From positions 16,315-80,314 of the forward strand of contig NZ_QDKQ01000068.1 in assembly GCF_003116815.1 (NCBI RefSeq): a stretch of DNA of 64,000 bases, in the 5' to 3' direction. The stretch is from Caulobacter endophyticus. Lineage in GTDB: Bacteria > Pseudomonadota > Alphaproteobacteria > Caulobacterales > Caulobacteraceae. The notes beneath the pieces were generated by a model. The model saw only the letters and a program-made list of their open reading frames with translations. It made no database searches and was not told where the DNA came from. Made by a program: the position numbers and the translations under genes. Shown piece after piece: positions 58,640-64,000 of this stretch. The number at the start of each line of letters is the position of its first letter. The first letter of the stretch is position 1.

Positions 58640-59581
58640 ATGCCCCGCGCCGTCGGCATGCTGGTCTATCCTGGCTTCCAGTTGCTGGACGCCGCCGGTC
58701 CGATCTCGGCCTTCGAGATCGCCGCACGGTTCGATCCCGGCGCCTATGGCCTGACCGTGGTGTCCCGCGACGGCGGCTGGACGGCCAGCAGCTCGGGCGC
58801 GGCCTTCGACACCATGGCGTTCGACAAGGCTCCGGCCTTCGACACCCTGCTGATCTCCGGGGGCGACGGGGTGCGTGCGCCTGCGACCTGCGAGGCGACG
58901 CTGGACTATGTGCGCAGGACCGCTCGCTCGGCGCGGCGCACGGCCAGCGTCTGCTCGGGAAGCTATGTGCTGGCCGCCGCCGGCCTGCTGGAGGGCAAGC
59001 GCGCCACCACCCACTGGAGCCGCACCAAGGACTTCCAGAAGCGGTTTCCGGGCGTGCGGCTGGAGGCCGACCGGATCTGGGTGCAGGACGGCCCGATCTG
59101 GAGCTCGGCCGGGATCACCGCCGGCATCGACCTGGCGCTGGCCATGATCGGCGCGGACCTGGGCGAGGCGGTCGCCAGGCGCACCGCCCAGCAGCTGGTG
59201 GTCTATCACCGTCGGCCGGGCGGCCAGTCGCAGTTCTCGGCCCTGCTGGAGCTGAAGGGCGGACGGTTCGACGCCCTTCTGGCCTGGGCCCGCGAAAATC
59301 TGGCCCGGCCGCTCAGCGTCGAGGAACTGGCCGAGCGCGCGGCCATGAGCCCGCGCAACTTCGCCCGGCTGTTCGCCGCCGAGACCGGCTCGACCCCGGC
59401 CAAGGCCATCGAGCGTCTGCGGGTCGAGGCCGCCCGCGCCCTGCTCGACAGCGCCCCCCTGCAGGTCGAGGACATCGCGCTGGAGTCCGGCTTCGGCGAC
59501 TCCGAGCGCATGCGCCGGGCCTTCATCCGCGTCTACGGCCAGCCGCCCCAGGCCCTGAGGCGAGCGGCGAAGGCGGGCTAG
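58640..59581 (+). CDS. GlxA-type AraC regulator with a DJ-1-like sensor domain
   Basis: The 313-residue protein has an N-terminal DJ-1/PfpI-like domain (VGMLVYPGFQLLDAAGPISA, ASVCSGSYVLAAAGLLEGKR, with Cys in place) and a C-terminal AraC helix-turn-helix pair (LSVEELAERAAMSPRNFARL, AALESGFGDSERMRRAFIRV-like, ending GQPPQALRR). It should control the divergent DJ-1 gene and perhaps itself in response to a ligand. The ATG at 58640 has GGAG six bases upstream; a longer frame is open but less supported. Confidence 0.9.
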   Translation: MPRAVGMLVYPGFQLLDAAGPISAFEIAARFDPGAYGLTVVSRDGGWTASSSGAAFDTMAFDKAPAFDTLLISGGDGVRAPATCEATLDYVRRTARSARRTASVCSGSYVLAAAGLLEGKRATTHWSRTKDFQKRFPGVRLEADRIWVQDGPIWSSAGITAGIDLALAMIGADLGEAVARRTAQQLVVYHRRPGGQSQFSALLELKGGRFDALLAWARENLARPLSVEELAERAAMSPRNFARLFAAETGSTPAKAIERLRVEAARALLDSAPLQVEDIALESGFGDSERMRRAFIRVYGQPPQALRRAAKAG

Positions 59582-59592
59582 CCTCTTCAACA

Positions 59593-59692
59593 CCGTAAAA
59601 CCCCCGCGAAAGCGGGGGCCCAGGTGTTTTATCGTCGAGCGCCAAGCATTTCAGAAAAGGCCTGGGTCCCCGCTTTCGCGGGGATTTTACGG
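59593..59692. repeat. 100-bp hairpin element, copy 2
   Basis: It is the same length as the copy at 18838-18937 and about 91% identical to it. Where copy 1 has GCGAAGGCGGGG/CCCCGCCTTCGC, this one has GCGAAAGCGGGG/CCCCGCTTTCGC, a compensatory pair change that keeps the stem. It again lies between two converging genes. Confidence 0.9.
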
Positions 59693-59706
59693 AAGAAAGA
59701 GATCTT

Positions 59707-60261
59707 TCACCCGCCCCGCAGCGCCCTCACCTCGGCGCGCAGTTCGTCGAGGCAGACGGTGTTGGCGCGGGCCAGTTCCGACAGTTCGGCCATCCGCAGG
59801 GCGTCGAGCTTGTCATGCAGGCGCATGATCTCCAGCTCGGCGCGCAGGTTGACGACATAGTCGTGCTCAGCGGCCTCGCGGTCCTTCGCCGCCTGGCGGT
59901 TCTGGCTCATCATGATGATCGGGGCCTGGATCGCCGCCAGGGTCGACAGCACCAGGTTCAGGAAGATGAAGGGATAGGGGTCGAAGGCCCTGTGAAACGG
60001 CATCAAGGCCAGGTTCAGGATCACCCAGGCCGCCAGCACCGCCGAGAAGCCGCCGATGAAGCCCCACGAGCCGCCGATCGCCGCCACCCGGTCGGCCAGG
60101 CGCTCCCAGAAGCCGCCCTCCTTCTCGGCCATGCCAGGAGCGAGACCGGTAGGGGCCTCGGCGGCGATCAGGTCAATGACGCTGCGCTTGATGTCGGAGA
60201 GGTCGGCATAGGCCTCGCCCAGCAGGGTGCGCGAGAGATGGTCGAGTTTGTCCGCGCTCAT
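59707..60261 (-). CDS. DUF1003-family membrane protein
   Basis: The 184-residue protein has two hydrophobic helices near residues 60-110 (FIGGFSAVLAAWVILNLALM and FIFLNLVLSTLAAIQAPIIM), with the family segment FDPYPFIFLNLVLS and MMSQNRQAAKDREAAEHDY. A charged coiled-coil tail follows. DUF1003 proteins are inner-membrane proteins of unknown function. It has no operon partner here. Confidence 0.87.
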   Translation of the reverse strand: MSADKLDHLSRTLLGEAYADLSDIKRSVIDLIAAEAPTGLAPGMAEKEGGFWERLADRVAAIGGSWGFIGGFSAVLAAWVILNLALMPFHRAFDPYPFIFLNLVLSTLAAIQAPIIMMSQNRQAAKDREAAEHDYVVNLRAELEIMRLHDKLDALRMAELSELARANTVCLDELRAEVRALRGG

Positions 60262-60402
60262 GGGTCCGTCCCGGCTTGTCGCGGACCATCATCCGGTGCG
60301 TCGCGCGTCACCGCAACGCGGTTGACAGGGCCGCGCCAGGGGCGCGAGGGTCCTTGCGTCGGCTCGCCGACAAAAGATCAGTCATCATTCCGGGAGCACC
60401 AG

Positions 60403-60582
60403 ATGGCCCACAAGTTCCTGATCAAGAAGAACAAGGCCGGCGAGTTCGTCGCCTACTTCGTCTACAACAGCGAGACCATCTTCTGGACCGAAGGCTATGC
60501 CTCCAAGGCGTCGGCCAGGAACGCCATCGAGTCGATCAAGAAGAACGGCCCGGACGCCGAGATCGACGACCAGACCGACTGA
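60403..60582 (+). CDS. DUF1508 (YegP-like) small protein
   Basis: The 59-residue protein begins MAHKFLIKKNKAGEFVAYFV and ends KKNGPDAEIDDQTD. NSETIFWTEGYASKASARNAIESI is a single DUF1508 repeat (YegP has two). The family is widespread and cytosolic; function is unknown. CGGGAG lies nine bases before the ATG. It is encoded alone between DUF1003 and an SDR gene. Confidence 0.82.
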   Translation: MAHKFLIKKNKAGEFVAYFVYNSETIFWTEGYASKASARNAIESIKKNGPDAEIDDQTD

Positions 60583-60660
60583 CGCACGCGTGAACTTGAC
60601 CCCTCCCCGTCGATCGCTGTCTGATCGGCGATAACGAAGAACAACGACGGGGAGGCGGAC

Positions 60661-61455
60661 ATGTCGGCTCGCAAGGCCATCTTCATCACCGGCGCGGCCA
60701 GCGGCATCGGCCTGGCCAGCGCCAAGCGCTTTTCGGCCGAGGGCTGGTTCGTCGGCCTGTCGGACATCGACGAGGCGGGCCTTTCCCGCGCCCTGGCTGA
60801 GATCGGACCGGGCGCGGGCTCCATCCATCTTCTGGACGTGCGCGACCGCCAGGCCTGGACGCCTGCCCTCTCGGCCTTCGTCGAGCAGTCCGGCGGCCGG
60901 CTGGACGTGCTGTTCAACAACGCGGGCGTGGCGCGCTTCGGCCCCTTCGCGGAGAGCGACCCGCAGGGCGACGAGCTGATGCTGGCGGTGAACGTGCAGG
61001 GCGTGATGAACGGCGCCCGGTCCGCCCTGCCCTTCCTGAAGGCCACGCCGGGCTCGCGCCTGGTCAACATGGCCTCGTGCGCGGGCATCTACGGCTCGCC
61101 GGGCCTGGCGGTCTATTCGGCGACCAAGTTCGCGGTGCGGGGGCTGTCGGAAGCCCTGGACGCCGAGTTCGCCGCCTTCGGGGTCGGGGTGGCCTGCGTC
61201 ATGCCGTGGTTCGTCGAGACGCCGATCCTGCGCAACTCGCAGCCGGGCAAGAACGCCGACATGGGCGAGCAGCTGCGCAGGAGCGGCCTGCCTGTCTACG
61301 GCGTCGACGAGGCGGCCGAGACGGTGTGGCGGGCGGCCCATGGCCGCGAACTCTATTATCTGGTGGGCAAGCGGGCCAGGCAGATGCGGTTCATGGCCCG
61401 CCTGGCCCCCGGGTTCCTCAGGAACCAGCTCCGGTCGCGATCACTGACGGCTTGA
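60661..61455 (+). CDS. Short-chain dehydrogenase/reductase
   Basis: The 264-residue protein has the SDR cofactor motif AIFITGAASGIGLASAKRFS, LFNNAGVARFGPF and the catalytic segment NMASCAGIYGSPGLAVYSATKFA (Ser, Tyr and Lys in place). The C-terminal part has VVRAAHGRELYYLVGK-like residues. Cofactor is probably NAD(H), as an Asp-type residue follows the second strand (LSDIDEAG). Substrate is unknown. It converges on the SleB-like gene with a 38-bp overlap. Confidence 0.9.
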   Translation: MSARKAIFITGAASGIGLASAKRFSAEGWFVGLSDIDEAGLSRALAEIGPGAGSIHLLDVRDRQAWTPALSAFVEQSGGRLDVLFNNAGVARFGPFAESDPQGDELMLAVNVQGVMNGARSALPFLKATPGSRLVNMASCAGIYGSPGLAVYSATKFAVRGLSEALDAEFAAFGVGVACVMPWFVETPILRNSQPGKNADMGEQLRRSGLPVYGVDEAAETVWRAAHGRELYYLVGKRARQMRFMARLAPGFLRNQLRSRSLTA

Positions 61456-62575
61456 CCGCCTCGGCCTTGTCGGCGGCGGTCTTGGCCGGGTGCATGGCCG
61501 GGGCCGAGGCCGGCTCGGGGCCGACCTTCTCCGGACCGCCCATGCCGCCTTCCCTGGCGATCGCCATCGCGCTGGCGACGTAGATCAGCGGCTTGCCGTC
61601 GGCGCTGGGCGCCTGCGGCAGGGACGTCAGGACGGGCGCGTTGGGCAGGTCGTCGAGGGTCGACGGACGCGGCTTGTCGGTGAAGGCGCCCGGCGCGCCG
61701 GCCCGACCGCCGAAGCGGTAGAACACGTGCATGCCCACCTGGGCGACGCGCATCAGGCGCGGACCCCAGTTGGGGGCGACGCCGGTGGTGTGGAAGTGTG
61801 TGGCCGAACCGACCTCGGACATCACCGTGCCGGCCAGGGCGCGCGAGGCGACCTTGCGGGCCCGGGTCCAGGCGGCGCGTTCGCGGCCGGCCCTCATCGA
61901 GCCGTCGCAGGCGAAGCTGAACTGGCAGCCGGTGCGAGCCGAGGCGCCCTGGAACACGACGCCGCAGATCGACTTGGGGAACGAAGGGTGGCGTACGCGG
62001 TTTAATACGACTTGAGCCACCGCGGCCTGGCCGCTGGGCGTCTCGCCCCGGGCCTCGTAATAGACCGCCTGGGCCAGGCACTCGAGTTCGCGCGAGCTTT
62101 CGAGGGCGTTGGCCAGGTGGAACGGCGCGGCGGCCGGATTGAACGAACCGCCGAGGCTGGCGCGCATCAGGAGCGGCTTGTCCTCGGAAGTCCGATTGCC
62201 GCCCTCGAGGCGGGCGGCGAGCAGCGAGGCCTGGCGATCGCGCTGGGCGTCGCCCGAGACGGTGTAGGGGTCATGGCGGCGGGCGATGGCGAGCGCCCCG
62301 GCGTCCATGCGCGACGCGGCCTGATGCAGCGCCGCTTCGGAGTAGCTCCCCGCGGCGCTGTCGGCCAGGCGCGTAACCCGAGCGTGCTGAGCGGCGGTCT
62401 GGGCCATGCCCCCCGCCAGATAGACGCCGCCAAGCGCCAGGCCCGTGACGGACCCGACCAATACGGCGCCGATCAGCCCGCGCGCGTCAGCGCACGTCTG
62501 CGACTTGATATTCAAAACTTGCGTCCTGCGCGGCGAGGGCGCAGCGGCCCCCCGACAAAAACGCTCCCAAGACAC
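61418..62575 (-). CDS. SleB-like cell wall hydrolase, paralogue of the 46-kb gene
   Basis: The 385-residue protein has one N-terminal membrane helix (GLIGAVLVGSVTGLALGGVY) and a Hydrolase_2 core: CLAQAVYYEARGETPSGQAA, VLNRVRHPSFPKSICGVVFQ, GCQFSFACDGSMRAG, and ATHFHTTGVAPNWGPRLMRV. It shares this block with the 46-kb lipoprotein. An envelope location and peptidoglycan cleavage are inferred from the family. A TTG at 62515 is an alternative start just before the membrane helix. A 9-bp direct repeat lies upstream at 62660-62679. It overlaps the end of the SDR gene. Confidence 0.87.
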   Translation of the reverse strand: MSWERFCRGAAAPSPRRTQVLNIKSQTCADARGLIGAVLVGSVTGLALGGVYLAGGMAQTAAQHARVTRLADSAAGSYSEAALHQAASRMDAGALAIARRHDPYTVSGDAQRDRQASLLAARLEGGNRTSEDKPLLMRASLGGSFNPAAAPFHLANALESSRELECLAQAVYYEARGETPSGQAAVAQVVLNRVRHPSFPKSICGVVFQGASARTGCQFSFACDGSMRAGRERAAWTRARKVASRALAGTVMSEVGSATHFHTTGVAPNWGPRLMRVAQVGMHVFYRFGGRAGAPGAFTDKPRPSTLDDLPNAPVLTSLPQAPSADGKPLIYVASAMAIAREGGMGGPEKVGPEPASAPAMHPAKTAADKAEAVKPSVIATGAGS

Positions 62576-62659
62576 CCGGAAAAAGCACTGTCGGGCCGGT
62601 CTGGCAGCGGAGGTTCGACCGTTCGCAATAAGGTCGAGATCCTGCTTATGCCTCGCCTT

Positions 62660-62679
62660 ATGACCGAACTATGACCGAG
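62660..62679. promoter_or_regulatory. Direct repeat with 11-bp period upstream of the SleB-like gene
   Basis: TATGACCGA-AC-TATGACCGA places two identical half-sites on the same DNA face, the layout used by OmpR/PhoB-type response regulators. It is 85 bp upstream of the hydrolase start. The rest of the 62576-62900 gap holds no gene that I can see; there are scattered GTTAAC sites near 62742 and 62850. Confidence 0.45.
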
Positions 62680-62900
62680 TCGCAAGCGCCTGCTGCACCG
62701 CAGCATGGATTTTGCCTGCCTTTTCGGCGACCGATACCGTTAACACTTTGATTCACAGGAAAAACCTAGACGACCGCCAAAACGCCGCAGCAGCGCGGTT
62801 TTCCCCTCCCCGCGCGGCTTAAGTCGGAACCTCGACCAAGCGGCGCCGTTAACCGCTGCAGTTGGATCGGCCCCGCGCCGACGCTTTCGGAGACCCCTCT

Positions 62901-63116
62901 ATGCCCCGCCTCTCGCCGTCCGCTCCGCGCCTGGCCGCCATCCTGGCCCTGGCCGCCCTGACCACGGCCTGCGGCCACAACATGGAACAGCGCGCGGCCA
63001 CCGGCGCCATCGCCGGCGCGGTCGTGGCCGGCCCCGTGGGCGCCGTCGTGGGCGCAGGCGCCGGAGCCGTGGTCAACACCGCCGCCAAGCCGGCGCCGAG
63101 GTCGAAGCGGCGGTAG
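62901..63116 (+). CDS. Small glycine-zipper lipoprotein
   Basis: The 71-residue protein has a lipoprotein signal with LTTAC (Cys near residue 24). The mature part has a glycine-zipper membrane segment (TGAIAGAVVAGPVGAVVGAG) and a basic KPAPRSKRR tail. It likely inserts in a membrane of the envelope. Function is unknown; similar proteins are abundant in Caulobacter relatives. CGGAG lies about 12 bases upstream of the ATG. Confidence 0.7.
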   Translation: MPRLSPSAPRLAAILALAALTTACGHNMEQRAATGAIAGAVVAGPVGAVVGAGAGAVVNTAAKPAPRSKRR

Positions 63117-63137
63117 AGGCCCGGGCTTCGCCGCAAG

Positions 63138-63266
63138 GATGCTCCCCCTGAAGGGGGAGCTGTCGCGGAGCGACTGAGGGGGAAGGAATTGCTGGCGTGG
63201 GGCACTGACCTCATCAGTCACTTCCCCCTCCGGCCCTCCGGGCCACCTCCCCCTTCAGGGGGAGGA
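63138..63266. repeat. Twin-hairpin element, second close copy of the 45.9-kb element
   Basis: It repeats the 45939-46070 element nearly base for base, with small differences such as CCCTTCGGG to CCCTCCGGG and a shorter centre (GGGGCACTGACC for GGGGGAGCACTGATC). It is the first part of the 63117-63893 gene-free stretch. Confidence 0.9.
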
Positions 63267-63322
63267 TCTTTGGGTACGGGCTCGCGCTCTCACGCGGCTT
63301 GCCGCTGAGTGGATGGAGAGGG

Positions 63323-63396
63323 CGCGGGGCGTCCGGGCTTCGCCCGGATGTGTGAGTTCTAAGTACCGTTTCGACGAAGCTTGAACGCCCCGCGCG
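63323..63396. repeat. Nested palindrome in the gap upstream of tuf end
   Basis: GCGCGGGGCGT (63323-63333) pairs with ACGCCCCGCGC (63386-63396), and TCCGGGC-TTC-GCCCGGA pairs inside. It is a different repeat type from the twin-hairpin elements. Nothing coding was found here. Confidence 0.7.
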
Positions 63397-63824
63397 ATCG
63401 TTACGCCTCAGGCCGGGGCGCGCGGGCCTCTTCCGCCCTGTGCCCCTTCCCCATGCAATGCGCCCCGTTTCTTGACGGCCAGGCGTGCATGGCGGCGCGA
63501 ACCCTTGGACCGGCGGGAGGCCATGAACGGTAGCCTCCCGATGGACGGGTTTACGTCCCCCATCCTCATTTAAGCCTTCAGGCCCGGCTCACGCCGCTCC
63601 TTCAGCCCCGCTCGATCGCATCCACGTCGCCGCTTCGGGCCGGATCCTTGCGCCCTCTCCCTGCGACGGGACCCAATGATTATGCAGCGGGATTGAGCGC
63701 GTCTGATCCAGGCGCATGAGAAAGTTGCAAGCGGTTGATCGCGTTCAGGTCTTTTCGCCGAACGCCGGGGATCCACGCTGCTCTATCCCCATAACCAGGA
63801 GCCTCCCCCCACAGGGGAGGTTTC
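63397..63824. other. Gene-free, hairpin-rich stretch before the tuf terminator
   Basis: No credible gene is seen. At least two hairpins occur: GGGAGGC...GCCTCCC (63515-63539) and GATGGACG...CGTCCCCCATC (63540-63564), stacked end to end. A short palindrome CCTCCCC...GGGGAGG is at about 63803-63820. A small RNA is possible but unsupported by any family match. Confidence 0.4.
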
Positions 63825-63860
63825 AAAAGAAAAGGCCCCGGAGGTTTCCCTCCGGGGCCT
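63825..63860 (-). terminator. Intrinsic terminator of tuf
   Basis: AGGCCCCGGAGG (63833-63844) pairs with CCTCCGGGGCCT (63849-63860) around TTTC. On the minus strand a T-rich run follows. It lies 34 bp after the tuf stop and shares a 20-bp core with the rplL terminator. Confidence 0.92.
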
Positions 63861-63893
63861 GATCTTGGATCAGCTTATCGCTGGATCGATCGA

Positions 63894-64000
<107 letters not shown>

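Noticed and set aside
63570..63776. A 68-codon minus-strand frame before tuf
   Set aside because: It is Arg-rich with no ribosome site and overlaps structured non-coding DNA; no similarity seen.

Overview
The window is a 64 kb piece of a high-GC (roughly 68%) alphaproteobacterial chromosome. Several signals point to the Caulobacteraceae, most likely Caulobacter or a close relative: an SOS-controlled imuA-imuB-dnaE2 mutasome with a GTTC-N7-GTTC LexA box, a DnaG primase whose zinc-ligand positions are mostly serine, a pseudaminic-acid synthase, an HWE histidine kinase, and dense palindromic repeats. The genus call is inference from gene content; no 16S rRNA gene is present. Nearly all genes look chromosomal and vertically inherited. 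No phage, integrase, IS transposase or CRISPR array is visible.

Layout. 1-1.3 kb: 3' end of a TPR/glycosyltransferase-like gene. 1.3-3.7 kb: secreted GH31 glucosidase. 4-11.5 kb (minus strand): an interrupted tRNA-Trp-secE-nusG-rplK-rplA-rplJ-rplL block. A frameshifted TPR/glycosyltransferase gene sits between nusG and rplK. A VOC protein, a BaiN-like flavoprotein and a decayed vapBC lie between rplA and rplJ. rpoB does not follow rplL. 11.7-18.8 kb: a lipoprotein, fpr, an Fsr-type MFS pump with a divergent AraC regulator, moeA and a FlaA1/WbpM-type dehydratase. 19-25 kb: dnaE2, imuB and imuA, with palindromic repeats between and inside the genes. 25-29.3 kb: HWE hybrid kinase, a truncated hemoglobin coupled to a 2OG-Fe dioxygenase, and a BON-domain protein.

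29.5-35.8 kb: dnaG, a tightly overlapping membrane-protein operon (SDR-DoxX, DUF2269, unknown, DUF1294, HPP-CBS), and a GST. 36-43 kb: chemoreceptor, greA, ELM1-like protein, SpsF-like nucleotidyltransferase, then methyltransferase-flavoprotein-WbqC meeting pseI tail to tail, which suggests surface or flagellar glycan synthesis. 44-47.8 kb: a glycine-zipper protein, remnants of a DUF433/DUF5615 toxin-antitoxin pair, trxB, a SleB-like hydrolase and dps. 47.9-55.5 kb: hybrid kinase, then nadA-nadB-Uma2-nadC behind a control region with two near-identical palindromes flanking an intrinsic terminator, then a DUF4328 protein. 55.5-63 kb: acyltransferase, DODA dioxygenase, DJ-1/PfpI and GlxA-type divergent pair, DUF1003, DUF1508, SDR, a second SleB-like hydrolase and a small lipoprotein. 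63.1-64 kb: repeat-rich intergenic DNA and the 3' end of tuf.

The most unusual features are as follows. Palindromic twin-hairpin elements occur as inverted pairs throughout the window; two are inserted in frame inside dnaE2 and imuB, and two supply ribosome-binding sites. Two toxin-antitoxin loci have internally deleted genes. The nad operon has a dual operator, a leader terminator and a Uma2 gene inside it. Two 100-bp hairpin elements 41 kb apart show compensatory base changes.
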